64,000 nucleotides of DNA from Labilibacter sediminis (GCF_005877885.1 NZ_VCHY01000020.1:58821-122820); one strand, 5' to 3'. Shown: positions 25,976 to 36,391, counted from the first letter of the stretch. The notes: generated from the letters alone by a model not told the origin. Translations and numbers: made by a program.

Positions 25976-28195
25976 ATGCGGTTTCTATACCTATTATTAA
26001 TAGTTACAATTTTATTACAATCATGTCGAACTCAAGATAATGGTCGTGTAAAAACAATTGATGAAAGGGTAGATTCTCTGGTTTCAGTTATGACCCTTGA
26101 TGAAAAGGTTGGACAAACTGTTTTGAATGGATATGGTTGGGATGTATCAGGCCCTGTAATGAGGGAAACAAATATGAAAGATATTCTGGACGGTAAGATC
26201 GGTAATTTATTTAACGCATATACCGCCGAATTTAATTTAAAGCTGCAAAAGGAAGTGATGGAAAAATCGCGTTTGAAGATACCATTACTTTTCGGATATG
26301 ATGTAATCCACGGACATAAAACTATTTTTCCTATACCCTTGGGAGAAGCTTCTTCCTGGGATATTCCGGCAATAGAAAAAGCTTCCCGAATTGCCGCAAA
26401 AGAAGCAGCAGCAAATGGTTTACACTGGGTATTGGCACCCATGGTAGATATTTGCAGGGATCCCCGCTGGGGAAGAGTTACTGAAGGAGCAGGAGAGGAT
26501 ACTTATCTGGCTTGTGAAATAGCAAAGGCAAGAGTAAAAGGTTTTCAGGGCGATGACTTAAGTAAGAGAAATACAGTGTTGGCTTGTGTTAAACATTTTG
26601 CGGCATACGGTGCTTCACAGGCCGGGCGTGATTACCATACTGTTGACATGTCTGAAAGGGTTTTAAGAGAGGTATACTTACCTCCATACAAAGCAGCAAT
26701 AGATGCAGGTGCCCTAAGTGTTATGGCTTCTTTTAATGAATATGATGGAGTCCCGGCGCATGGAAGTTCATTTTTACTTAAAGATATACTTCGAAATGAA
26801 TGGGGATTTAAAGGATTTGTTGTGTCTGATTATACCGGTACTAACGAGATGGTAAATCATGGGGTTGTCGAGGATACAAAGGGGGCAGCGGAATTAGCAT
26901 TTAACTCTGGTGTTGAAATGGAAATTCAGGGAAACACCTATTTTGATTATTTAAAAGATTTAGTGTTGGAAGGAAAAGTAAAAGAAGAGCAGCTTGATTA
27001 TGCGGTTAAGAACATTTTGAAGATGAAGTTTAAATTAGGTCTTTTTGATGATCCTTTTCAGTATTGTGATACAATTTATGAAAAAGAAACCCTTTATGCG
27101 CCAGAACATCTTGAAACTGCCCATGATATGGCTTGTAAATCAATGGTTTTACTCAAGAATGAGAGCAATGTTTTACCCTTGTCAAAAGATAAAAAGATTG
27201 CCTTAATTGGACCATTGGCTGACTCTCAGGATGATATGTTAGGTTCGTGGTCTGCTGCAGGAGAAGCACACATAATACCTTCCATTAAGAGTGCGGTAAG
27301 TACTTTTACTGGTCGGGATGTCCTTTATGCTAAAGGATGTAACGTTGACGATGCAGATCAGTCAGGGTTTGATGCTGCAATGAAAGTTGCCAAAAAATCG
27401 GATGTGGTTGTTATGGTTTTAGGTGAGAGCAGATTTATGAGCGGCGAAGCAGCAAGTCGTACCTCGCTGGATTTACCGGGAGTGCAGACCGAATTACTGG
27501 AAGAAGTATCAAAATTGGGTAAGCCAATTGTTTTGGTGCTTCTGAATGGGAGGCCTCTAACTATTGGGAAAGAGGTAGAGCTATCAGACGCTGTTCTGGA
27601 AGCATGGTATCCCGGAACTGCAGGAGGTAAATCCGTAGTAGACATTTTATATGGAGAACGAATCCCATCGGGAAAATTAACCATCACTTTTCCACAGAAT
27701 GTTGGACAGATCCCAATTCATTATAATATGAAAAACACAGGACGTCCTTTGTACTCTCAGCCACCTGGATTTAAATACACCAGCAGGTATATTGACTGTT
27801 CAAATGATCCGCTTTTCCCTTTTGGTTATGGACTGAGCTATACCAAATTTGAATATTCTGATTTGCAATTAAGTCATTCTGTTATTGGATCAAGAGATAC
27901 ACTTAAAGTAAGTGTGCAAATAAAAAATATTGGCGATTATGACGGGGATGAGATTGTACAGCTTTATATCAGGGATTTAGTTGGTAGTGTAACAAGGCCT
28001 GTAAAAGAATTGAAAGGCTTTAAAAAGGTTTTCTTAAAGACAGGAGAGTCGAAAATTGTTAATTTTTACTTGTCAGCAAATGATCTTTCTTTCTACAGAA
28101 AAGATATGAGTTGGGGATTTGAGAAGGGTGATTTCGATGTTTTTGTTGGAACAAACAGTAATGACTGTAAGTCTGCAAAATTTAAATTAAACTGA
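25976..28195 (+). CDS. Glycoside hydrolase family 3 beta-glucosidase-like lipoprotein
   Basis: A GH3 enzyme of about 739 residues. I prefer the ATG at 25976 because it gives a clean lipoprotein signal (MRFLYLLLIVTILLQSC); an upstream ATG at 25952 adds eight residues before it. Domains: N-terminal TIM barrel (DEKVGQTVL; VLACVKHFAAYGASQAGRDY), nucleophile Asp293 (numbered from 25952) in GFVVSDYTG, alpha/beta sandwich (SMVLLKNESNVLPL to PSGKLTITFP), and C-terminal Fn3-like domain (VQIKNIGDYDGDEIVQLYIR). Likely removes terminal beta-glucosyl or related residues in the periplasm. It lies 38 bp after the second methyltransferase and 13 bp before the MFS transporter. Confidence 0.93.
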   Translation: MRFLYLLLIVTILLQSCRTQDNGRVKTIDERVDSLVSVMTLDEKVGQTVLNGYGWDVSGPVMRETNMKDILDGKIGNLFNAYTAEFNLKLQKEVMEKSRLKIPLLFGYDVIHGHKTIFPIPLGEASSWDIPAIEKASRIAAKEAAANGLHWVLAPMVDICRDPRWGRVTEGAGEDTYLACEIAKARVKGFQGDDLSKRNTVLACVKHFAAYGASQAGRDYHTVDMSERVLREVYLPPYKAAIDAGALSVMASFNEYDGVPAHGSSFLLKDILRNEWGFKGFVVSDYTGTNEMVNHGVVEDTKGAAELAFNSGVEMEIQGNTYFDYLKDLVLEGKVKEEQLDYAVKNILKMKFKLGLFDDPFQYCDTIYEKETLYAPEHLETAHDMACKSMVLLKNESNVLPLSKDKKIALIGPLADSQDDMLGSWSAAGEAHIIPSIKSAVSTFTGRDVLYAKGCNVDDADQSGFDAAMKVAKKSDVVVMVLGESRFMSGEAASRTSLDLPGVQTELLEEVSKLGKPIVLVLLNGRPLTIGKEVELSDAVLEAWYPGTAGGKSVVDILYGERIPSGKLTITFPQNVGQIPIHYNMKNTGRPLYSQPPGFKYTSRYIDCSNDPLFPFGYGLSYTKFEYSDLQLSHSVIGSRDTLKVSVQIKNIGDYDGDEIVQLYIRDLVGSVTRPVKELKGFKKVFLKTGESKIVNFYLSANDLSFYRKDMSWGFEKGDFDVFVGTNSNDCKSAKFKLN

Positions 28196-28208
28196 TTAAA
28201 TGTAAAAA

Positions 28209-29642
28209 ATGGAAGCTAAAAGTTATATTGGGGGGAGACAGACGTTTAATAAGCGAAAGATCTATGGAATTTCAATGATTGCTGTTTTAGGAGGGTTGTT
28301 ATTTGGTTATGATACTGCAGTTATTTCAGGCACTGTAGAGTCGTTAAATAAGTTTTTCGTTTTACCCTTTCATTTAGAAGAAAAATACACTAACTCTTTG
28401 CTTGGATTTATAGTTTCAAGTGCCTTAATTGGGTGCATTTTGGGTGGCATGTCAGGGGGTTATTTAAGTGAAAAGCTGGGGCGTAAAAAATCATTGATAC
28501 TTGCAGCTGTTCTTTTTATTATTTCATGTATTGGTTCATCCTGGCCTGAAATAGGATTTGCACCATTTGGGAAAGGTGATCATACAGTACTTACTCAATT
28601 TATTATTTATCGTGTTATTGGAGGAATAGGTATCGGAATTGCTTCGATATTATCTCCAATGTACATTGCCGAAGTTGCACCAGCTGGTATTCGGGGAAGA
28701 TTAGTAGCATGGTATCAAATGGCAATAGTTATAGGTATCTTATTGGTGTACTTTGTGAATTATTTTATTGCTAAAGCAGGGCAAGAGTGGTTGCATGATC
28801 TGGGATGGAGGTGGATGTTTGCATCTGAATTCATCCCGGCTGTATTGTTTTTATTACTTCTTTGGTTTATTCCGGAAAGTCCAAGATGGCTGGCTTTAAA
28901 AGGAAAGAACAAAAAAGCTTTGGAAATTCTGACAAATCTTAATGATGAAAATTCTGCAAAAATTGAGATGGAAGCAATTAAGGGATCTCTTAAACAACAT
29001 TCAGGGAAACTTCTATCTTTTGGTGTTACAGTTCTGATAATTGGCGTTCTAATATCTGCATTTCAGCAGCTCGTTGGAATTAATGTTATGATTTATTATG
29101 CCCCTGAGATATTTAAGAACATGGGAAACAGCAATGATTCTGCTATGTTTCAGACAATTTTGATTGGTGCTACCAATTTGATTGCCACATTAGCTGCAAT
29201 TCATTTTGTTGATAAGTTGGGACGAAGACTTCTTCTGCTTCTTGGTTCGATTCTGATGACATGTTTTATGTTTGTAGTTGGTTTCTCTTTTTATTTTCAA
29301 AGCTTTGGAATCATTTCTCTTATTGCAGTTCTTGGCTTTGTGGGTGCATTTTCTTTATCGTGGGGACCTGTAGCTTGGGTATTGTTATCTGAAATTTTTC
29401 CGAATACTATTCGTGGCAAAGCCATGTCGATAGCGGTAGCTGTACAATGGATCATGAATTATACGGTTTCTTCAACCTTTCCATTACTTGATAGGAGCAC
29501 CTGGTTGGTCGAAAAGTTTAACCATTCTATTTCCTTTTGGTTATTTGGAATAATGGCTTTCTTATCGTTCCTGTTTGTGTGGAAGTTGGTTCCTGAAACA
29601 AAAGGAAAAAGTTTGGAAGAAATGGAGAAAATTTGGAAATAA
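28209..29642 (+). CDS. MFS sugar porter (XylE/GlcP-like sugar:H+ symporter)
   Basis: A 477-residue inner-membrane protein with 12 predicted TM helices. Sugar-porter signatures are present: GGLLFGYDTAVISG at TM1, GRKKSLI after TM2, RVIGGIGIGIASILSPMYIA at TM4, PESPRWL, QQLVGINVMIYYAPEIF at TM7, and PETKGKSLEEME at the end. It should import the monosaccharide released in the periplasm, possibly the O-methylated sugar, to the cytoplasmic methyltransferases. It follows the GH3 gene by 13 bp and is the last gene of this co-directional run before a 282-bp AT-rich gap. Confidence 0.95.
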   Translation: MEAKSYIGGRQTFNKRKIYGISMIAVLGGLLFGYDTAVISGTVESLNKFFVLPFHLEEKYTNSLLGFIVSSALIGCILGGMSGGYLSEKLGRKKSLILAAVLFIISCIGSSWPEIGFAPFGKGDHTVLTQFIIYRVIGGIGIGIASILSPMYIAEVAPAGIRGRLVAWYQMAIVIGILLVYFVNYFIAKAGQEWLHDLGWRWMFASEFIPAVLFLLLLWFIPESPRWLALKGKNKKALEILTNLNDENSAKIEMEAIKGSLKQHSGKLLSFGVTVLIIGVLISAFQQLVGINVMIYYAPEIFKNMGNSNDSAMFQTILIGATNLIATLAAIHFVDKLGRRLLLLLGSILMTCFMFVVGFSFYFQSFGIISLIAVLGFVGAFSLSWGPVAWVLLSEIFPNTIRGKAMSIAVAVQWIMNYTVSSTFPLLDRSTWLVEKFNHSISFWLFGIMAFLSFLFVWKLVPETKGKSLEEMEKIWK

Positions 29643-29924
29643 TATAAAATGTATAATTAATTGATGAAGTATTATGTTATTTCAGGAATCTATTTTTTAT
29701 TGTATTATTCATATCTATTGAAATTTACGGATACAATATAACCAACCGCAAAATAATTAGCCTAAACAACATAACTGTTAAGTTCGATTCTTATTATACG
29801 TTTAGATTCTTCAAATTAAACTGACTTATCAGTAAAGGATACTAGAGTATTGCCCTGGATATGGATGTGAAAATTATGAAACCTAACTTTCTGATCAAAT
29901 TATTATATTGAATATTATACTTTA

Positions 29925-32900
29925 ATGATAGATTTTATTAATGTGAAAAAAGGTAATTTCAACAGAATTATAGTTAAAATATTTACCGTATTCGTTTTAT
30001 TAGGGATAGTTCATATTGCTTATTCTGAAGAAAACGAAGCTCCAAGAGCTTATAGTCAAAAGTTGTTGCGTAACCTTGAACTTGCGAATTTCGCTGAAAC
30101 GGACACATCTGGTATCTCGTTGGCAGGTGAGTGGGATTTTAAACTGGATCCCCAAAATAATGGAATTAATGAGAGGTGGTTTATGAATAACTTCTCTGAT
30201 AAGATAGCTCTTCCTGGTTCCACAGATCAGGCAGGGTACGGCAAAAAGACCAGTAGTGCGCATGAAGATCGCCTAACCCGTGAATATGAATATGAAGGTG
30301 CTGCCTGGTACAAGAAAACTGTTACCATCCCTGATTCGTGGGCCGGTAAGCGGATTGAACTTTTTCTGGAACGCTGTCACTGGGAAACCAGAGTATGGAT
30401 TGATGGAAAAGAAATGGGTATGCGAGAAAGTTTGTCTGTTCCGCACACGTATGATCTAACTGCCAGCCTAACGCCAGGAGAACATATCATTGTAATCCGT
30501 GTAGATAATACGGTCAAATATCAAATCGGTATGATTGGGCATTCTATTACAGAGCACACCCAAACAAACTGGAACGGTATTGTTGGACGAATCGAATTGC
30601 GTGTGTCTGCTCCTGTTTGGATAGAATCCGCTCAGGTTTATCCGAATATTAAAACAATGGCTGTGAGCGTACATGCCGAAGTTCACAATATAACTCCCGA
30701 TACAATACAAGGACGAGCAGAAGTAAAAGTCTATGATGCTGATAAAAAACTGATCGGAAAATCGTGCAAATTGATAAGAGTTTATTCCGGCGGCAAAACA
30801 AAACTGGAACTGGATGTAGAATTACTTGATAACGTAAAACTATGGGACGAATTTGATCCTTCGCTATGTAATCTGGAGCTAACTTTTGCCGATGATATTT
30901 ATACCACTGTCTTCGGTATGCGTCAGATCAGTGTTAAAGACAAGCGCATTGCTGTTAATGATCGTCCTGTGTTCTTGAGGGGGACGTTAGAGTGCTGCAT
31001 TTTTCCATTAACAGGCTATCCTCCGACAGATGTTGTAGCCTGGCGGCGAATATTTGAAATAATTCAGTCTTATGGGTTGAACCACATGCGTTTCCATTCT
31101 TGGTGTCCGCCTGAGGCGGCATTTGTGGCTGCCGATAAATTGGGTGTTTACTTGCAAGTTGAATTACCGAACTGGACTGCAGTAGGAGTGCATGCTCCAA
31201 CGGACCAGTTCTGGCGCGAGGAACTTGATCGTATTCTGGATGTATATGGAAATCATCCCTCTTTTGCCTTTATGTGCATGGGGAACGAGTTGCAGGGTGA
31301 ACCAAAATTCTTATCTGAATTGATTGAGAGAGGAAAAGCGCGTGATCGTCGTCACCTTTATTCAGGTCGTACAGCCTACGGTACTGTCCCAGAAGATGAT
31401 TTCTATATAGCGCATTATTTTAATGATCATGTTCGTGGGGTTTTCGGCCCTGGAACCGGCCATGATTTTAGCAAAGGTATTGAAACAACTGAGACTCCCT
31501 TTATTTCGCATGAAACCGGCCAGTGGTGTGTATATCCGGACTACACTGAAATCAATAAATATACCGGACACCTGAAACCGCGTAATCTTGAACATTATCG
31601 CGACCTGTTGGAAAAGAACGGAATGCTTGATAAAAATATAGATTTTCAACAGGCCTCCGGTGCGTTGGCTACATTGTTATATAAGGAAGAAATAGAGGCG
31701 GCCTTACGTACTCCGGGGTATGATGGATTTCAACTTCTTGATCTACACGATTTCCCAGGGCAGGGAACTGCGCTTGTAGGGATGCTTGATGCCTTTTGGG
31801 AATCCAAAGGCTTAGTTACTCCAGAGGAATTCAAACGTTATTGTAGTCAGACAGTACCTTTGCTACGAATGAGCAAACGTGTGTGGACCAGTGAAGAAAC
31901 TTTTACGGCCGAAACTCAGGTAGCTCATTTTGGATATAAAGCGATAAAGCAGGCAATATTAACCTGGAGTGTTAGCGATGATAAGGGATTGTCGGTTGCA
32001 AAAGGTGAGCTGCCTGCAGTTGATATTCCGATAGACAACAATACATTTCCAGGCAAGATATCAGTGCCTCTCGAGAATATTTCTGCACCTGCAAAACTCA
32101 TGGTAACTTTAGGCATCAAGGGAACCAATATCAGCAACAATTGGGAAATTTGGGTTTATCCTGATGCTGTCGAACAGGTTGATGCAGGTAATGTCCTTGT
32201 TGCTGATCAGTTCGATGAGAAGGCTAAGCAACATCTGGCTGAAGGTGGTAATCTTCTGTTGTTCATTAACTCTGCAAATCGAAACACCGTTCCCACAGAA
32301 TTTTTGCCGATTTTCTGGTGTGGTAAATGGTTTACGGGGCAGAGCCGACAACTGGGGATTCTATGCAATCCGAGTCATCCGGCCCTGTCTGAATTTCCAA
32401 CCGACTCTCACACAAACTGGCAATGGTATCATCTCCTTAAAGGAGCTAAGGCTCTTAATATCAATGAGTATAATCCCTTGTTGGAGCCAGTAGTGCGCAT
32501 TGTTGATGACTGGAATAAAAACAGGCCTTTAGGACTTATCGTTGAGGCTAAAGTTGGAAAAGGAAAGTTAATTGCATGCGGAGTCGATCTGCAGGGAGAT
32601 GCCTTGAAAAGGCCGGAGGCTAGGCAATTCCGGCAGAGTATTTTGGCATATATGAATAGTTCTCAGTTTGAGCCAACCTGTGATGTGTCAACTGAAACAC
32701 TGGCAGGACTTTTTGAGCATCCTTACTTAAGTGTTGAAACGGTTAGTTCAGAGAATCCCAATGGCGGCGAGGGACGCTTTGCTATCGATGGTGATCCGAC
32801 AACTATATGGATAAGTAAATGGGAAGGCACTACGGAACCTTATCCGCATTCAATCACCTTGCGTCTCAAACTCGATGCCGACATATCCGGTATGACATAT

Positions 32901-33587
32901 TTGCCCCGGAATGATGGCAATCAGGATGGATGGATTTGCGACTATGAAATTCATGTAAGCCTTGATGGCAAAACATGGGGCCAAGCAGTTAAAAAGGGAA
33001 CCTTTATAGAAAATGCAGATAAAAAAACGATTTCTTTTGATAAGCCACAACATGCCAGATTTATACGATTTACGGCTTTGAATGGATTTGCGGGGAAACC
33101 GTGGGCAAGTATAGCTGAGCTAGGCGTTATATTCTCCGATGGCACAGCGATTGCAATGAATGAACTTGTTGGTGAAGGTAACGTTCGTGTAGATAACCAG
33201 GCATCAGGTTACGAAGCTATTAATGCTATCGATGGTAAAAACGATACGTTTTGGCACACTGAATGGGATGAAGATTCTCCTGGCTTTCCGCATTTAATTC
33301 AGATCGATACGCAGAACGAAACAGCAATAACCGGAATTCGATGGCTTCCTCGCCAGGATATGTTCCGAGGTTTGATCAAAGATTATGAGATATATGTCAG
33401 TAGTGATGGAGAGACATGGGGCGATCCTGTGTTAACAGGTATTTTTGAAGAAAGCCAAAACTGGATAGAGGTACGGTTTGACAAACCTGTTACAGGCCGC
33501 TACATGCGGCTTAAGGCGCTCACTGGTCGGCATAACCTGAAATATGTCTCGATTGCAGAAATCGAAGTTTTAACCAACTTGCCTTAA
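29925..33587 (+). CDS. GH2 beta-galactosidase-like enzyme with two C-terminal discoidin (F5/8 type C) domains
   Basis: A 1220-residue protein with a signal sequence near residues 14-34 (a later Met would shorten the N-terminus). GH2 sugar-binding domain (about 60-230), Ig-like domain (about 235-335), and TIM barrel (about 340-640) with general acid Glu455 (MGNELQGE) and nucleophile Glu530 (ISHETGQW). Residues about 920-1065 and 1075-1220 are two F5/8 type C/CBM32-like modules, each with the pattern ETVSSENPN.GEGRFAIDGD or the related ASGYEAINAIDGK start and a HARFIRFTAL or GRYMRLKAL end. Base composition looks more GC-rich than the susC-MFS block, suggesting a different origin. It pairs with the GH35 gene 58 bp downstream. 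Confidence 0.92.
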   Translation: MIDFINVKKGNFNRIIVKIFTVFVLLGIVHIAYSEENEAPRAYSQKLLRNLELANFAETDTSGISLAGEWDFKLDPQNNGINERWFMNNFSDKIALPGSTDQAGYGKKTSSAHEDRLTREYEYEGAAWYKKTVTIPDSWAGKRIELFLERCHWETRVWIDGKEMGMRESLSVPHTYDLTASLTPGEHIIVIRVDNTVKYQIGMIGHSITEHTQTNWNGIVGRIELRVSAPVWIESAQVYPNIKTMAVSVHAEVHNITPDTIQGRAEVKVYDADKKLIGKSCKLIRVYSGGKTKLELDVELLDNVKLWDEFDPSLCNLELTFADDIYTTVFGMRQISVKDKRIAVNDRPVFLRGTLECCIFPLTGYPPTDVVAWRRIFEIIQSYGLNHMRFHSWCPPEAAFVAADKLGVYLQVELPNWTAVGVHAPTDQFWREELDRILDVYGNHPSFAFMCMGNELQGEPKFLSELIERGKARDRRHLYSGRTAYGTVPEDDFYIAHYFNDHVRGVFGPGTGHDFSKGIETTETPFISHETGQWCVYPDYTEINKYTGHLKPRNLEHYRDLLEKNGMLDKNIDFQQASGALATLLYKEEIEAALRTPGYDGFQLLDLHDFPGQGTALVGMLDAFWESKGLVTPEEFKRYCSQTVPLLRMSKRVWTSEETFTAETQVAHFGYKAIKQAILTWSVSDDKGLSVAKGELPAVDIPIDNNTFPGKISVPLENISAPAKLMVTLGIKGTNISNNWEIWVYPDAVEQVDAGNVLVADQFDEKAKQHLAEGGNLLLFINSANRNTVPTEFLPIFWCGKWFTGQSRQLGILCNPSHPALSEFPTDSHTNWQWYHLLKGAKALNINEYNPLLEPVVRIVDDWNKNRPLGLIVEAKVGKGKLIACGVDLQGDALKRPEARQFRQSILAYMNSSQFEPTCDVSTETLAGLFEHPYLSVETVSSENPNGGEGRFAIDGDPTTIWISKWEGTTEPYPHSITLRLKLDADISGMTYLPRNDGNQDGWICDYEIHVSLDGKTWGQAVKKGTFIENADKKTISFDKPQHARFIRFTALNGFAGKPWASIAELGVIFSDGTAIAMNELVGEGNVRVDNQASGYEAINAIDGKNDTFWHTEWDEDSPGFPHLIQIDTQNETAITGIRWLPRQDMFRGLIKDYEIYVSSDGETWGDPVLTGIFEESQNWIEVRFDKPVTGRYMRLKALTGRHNLKYVSIAEIEVLTNLP

Positions 33588-33645
33588 AGAAAGCTTTGCC
33601 GTACAACGAGCTAAAACTTTAAAAATCAAAACAGATGAACAGGCT

Positions 33646-36036
33646 ATGAACAAAATATTAATATTAAATATGCTGCTTATAATGATAGCAATGAATATAA
33701 GTAGTGAATTCAAGGCTGAAGTCTATGAAATTGATACTGCAAGCTTTAAGAAAGAGATTCGACCCGGTGGTTACGAAATGGGAACTTCAGTTAACTCCCA
33801 GGGTGTATCAATTGAAGCAAATAACTACTACCTGTTAAAAGATGGCAAACCTTGGTTTCCTGTGATGGGCGAAATACACTATTCCCGTTATGCTCGTCAC
33901 ATGTGGGAAGACGCGATCCTGAAAATGAAAGCCGGCGGCATTGACGTTATTGCTTCATATGCCTTTTGGATTCATCATGAAGAGGTCGAAGGTGAATTTG
34001 ATTTCAGTGGACAACGGGACCTGCGAGCGTTTCTTCAGATATGTAAAAAATATGAGATGCCGGTTATACTGCGTATTGGTCCCTGGTGTCATGGCGAAGT
34101 TAGAAATGGTGGCTTTCCTGATTGGGTCCAGCGGATGCCGTCAACGAGATCTAACGATCCAGCATATCTGAAATATGCAAGAAGAATTTATTCACAGTAT
34201 TATGATCAATGCAAAGGGCTGCTTTACAAAGATGATGGCCCGATCATCGGTATTCAACTGGAGAATGAATATGGGGGGCCTCCCAGTCATATTGCTGAAC
34301 TTAAACGCATTGCACGTGAGTTGGGTTTTGACGTGCCTTTATATACAGTGACCGGTTGGAACAACGTTCAAATTCCGGAAAAAGAAATGTTGCCTGTGCA
34401 GGCAGGATATGCCGATGCTCCTTGGACAGGCGGCACACAACAACTTAATCCAGATGAGCAATTTCTGTTTATGGCGGGAATACCGATTAATACGGGTGTT
34501 GGAACCGATGTACTGCCTGTTCTTGAGGTCTATGGAAAAAGAACATACAATCCTGCTGATTATCCATGGCTTACCGCTGAGTTGGGATTGGGGATATGTG
34601 TTAATGAACGGCGACGGCCGGTCATTACACACCAGGATGCTGTTTCGCTGATGATCGTAAAACTTGCAGGCGGAGCGAACTGCCTTGGTTATTACATGTA
34701 TCACGGCGGAACAAATCCTCAGAGCAAGTTATCCACTTTGCATGAACCCGGTCACCCTACGATGAGTTACGATTTTCAATGCGCTGTTGGTGAGTATGGT
34801 GAAACATATAGCAAGTATCACGAAATGAAGCTGATCCACTATTGGCTTCAGGATTTTGGTCAGCAGCTATGTCGCACAATTCCTGCTTTGCCGAAAAAAC
34901 GACCTTCTGGTGTCAAAGATGTAGATACATTTCGATGTATGGCCAGAACTGATGGCACGTCAGGTTATCTTTTTTTCAATAACTATCAACGGTATGTCAC
35001 AAACAAAAACCTGGAACCATTACAAGTTTCAATAAAACTCAACGAAAACATAGTTACGATACCCAATAAGCCTATTGCAATACCGAAGGATGCTGCCGGT
35101 TTCTGGCCGGTAAATCTTAAGATGTCTGACGTCGTTCTACGTTACTCTACCACGCAGCTGATCTGTCGCATTCCATCTGATGAAGGCGAAACCTATTTCT
35201 TCTTTGCCCACGATGGGATTAATGCTGAATATTCGTTTGATCCGAAAACAGTTCAAAAAGTTGATAACAGTGACAAAACCACTGTCAATGTAAAAAAGCC
35301 GGGGACTAATAGCATCATCAGTGTAGTCTCTGCATCAGGAAAAAAGATCAGGATATGTACGCTAACCAAAACGCAGGCGATGCAGATGTATCGATTCACT
35401 AATTTATGGGGGCAGCCTCGTGTGGTGATGGCAGATGCAGACGTGCTATACGATGGAAATGTGCTCGATGTCCGCAGCATGGGCAAGGCTTCAGGTGATG
35501 TCAGTATTTATCCCGCCCCCAAAGTTGTCAAAATTGATAATACGAAATTATGGCCTTCGCAGAATGGAATCTTCCAAAGATATAACTGGTCAGTACCGAA
35601 AAAGAATATCACTGCCGAGCTTTCCGCCAAGAAAATCGTTCATGAAAACGTTCTACCTTCGTTTGAACAAGAGACATCGCCTCAAAAGATCACAAGCTAT
35701 GATCTGACTTTACCGTATGATTCAATAAAGGGTGTTTACGATGTTTACCTGGATTTCGATTGGACCGGGAATATGTTAGAAGTAAAACAGAATGACGTTT
35801 TGATTGCGGACTGGATTTATCACGGTCCCCATTTCCGTCCAAGCCTGCGGCATTGGGGCCAGGATATACTCGGAAGTAAGCTGGAAATCAAGATCGATCC
35901 AATAACGTCTGAAACTAAATGTTATATCGAACCTGAATACAAACCTGATTTTTCCAAACGAAACAGTATTGCAGAAATAAACAGCATTAAGACAATACCA
36001 CAGTACAGAATCATTTTGTCAGAAAGTTATAATTAA
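33646..36036 (+). CDS. Glycoside hydrolase family 35 beta-galactosidase
   Basis: A 796-residue secreted enzyme that removes non-reducing beta-galactosyl (or related) residues. Signal peptide to about residue 24. The GH35 barrel starts with MGEIHYSRYARHMWEDAILK and PVILRIGPWCHGEVRNGGFP; the acid/base is Glu208 in GIQLENEYGG and the nucleophile Glu312 in TAELGLG. C-terminal beta domains follow (about 430-796). Length is normal. Composition resembles the upstream discoidin-GH2 gene, so the two probably arrived together. A beta-galactosidase would suit a galactan-type substrate. Confidence 0.95.
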   Translation: MNKILILNMLLIMIAMNISSEFKAEVYEIDTASFKKEIRPGGYEMGTSVNSQGVSIEANNYYLLKDGKPWFPVMGEIHYSRYARHMWEDAILKMKAGGIDVIASYAFWIHHEEVEGEFDFSGQRDLRAFLQICKKYEMPVILRIGPWCHGEVRNGGFPDWVQRMPSTRSNDPAYLKYARRIYSQYYDQCKGLLYKDDGPIIGIQLENEYGGPPSHIAELKRIARELGFDVPLYTVTGWNNVQIPEKEMLPVQAGYADAPWTGGTQQLNPDEQFLFMAGIPINTGVGTDVLPVLEVYGKRTYNPADYPWLTAELGLGICVNERRRPVITHQDAVSLMIVKLAGGANCLGYYMYHGGTNPQSKLSTLHEPGHPTMSYDFQCAVGEYGETYSKYHEMKLIHYWLQDFGQQLCRTIPALPKKRPSGVKDVDTFRCMARTDGTSGYLFFNNYQRYVTNKNLEPLQVSIKLNENIVTIPNKPIAIPKDAAGFWPVNLKMSDVVLRYSTTQLICRIPSDEGETYFFFAHDGINAEYSFDPKTVQKVDNSDKTTVNVKKPGTNSIISVVSASGKKIRICTLTKTQAMQMYRFTNLWGQPRVVMADADVLYDGNVLDVRSMGKASGDVSIYPAPKVVKIDNTKLWPSQNGIFQRYNWSVPKKNITAELSAKKIVHENVLPSFEQETSPQKITSYDLTLPYDSIKGVYDVYLDFDWTGNMLEVKQNDVLIADWIYHGPHFRPSLRHWGQDILGSKLEIKIDPITSETKCYIEPEYKPDFSKRNSIAEINSIKTIPQYRIILSESYN

Positions 36037-36154
36037 GGTTGAATCAACAATAAAGCTATATTTTCTTATGTGATGGCAGTGCTTAACGATTAGCGTCAAA
36101 GCAGTGTACAATTATCAGGAATTTGTATTTTTTTTAGCAGTGTAATATAATTTA

Positions 36155-36391
36155 ATGGCATCCAAAATATGGAGATATATGATGGATGATTATGTTTTTT
36201 ACGGTATTTTATTTGATTGTCCGGCAGGTGAAAGATTTGCCAATTGCCCGATAAAGAGAATAAAACATTTTTCTTTTAAAGATAGAGTTCAGTGGTTTGA
36301 AAGTCTCAATCATCTAGAGAAATGCGAAATCATTGAATATCACATTAAATGCTCGCAAGAAAGAAGAATTTCAAAAAATAGCAATAACTGA
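36155..36391 (+). CDS. Small conserved-looking protein of unknown function
   Basis: A 78-residue soluble protein with four Cys residues (DCPAGERFANCPI; EKCEIIEYHIKCSQER). It may start at the ATG at 36179 or 36182 (MMDDYVFYG), since the first eight residues look unlike the rest. The stop is 2 bp before the ATG at 36394, hinting at coupling with the sulfatase gene. I do not recognise the family; paired Cys residues might bind a metal. Confidence 0.45.
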   Translation: MASKIWRYMMDDYVFYGILFDCPAGERFANCPIKRIKHFSFKDRVQWFESLNHLEKCEIIEYHIKCSQERRISKNSNN

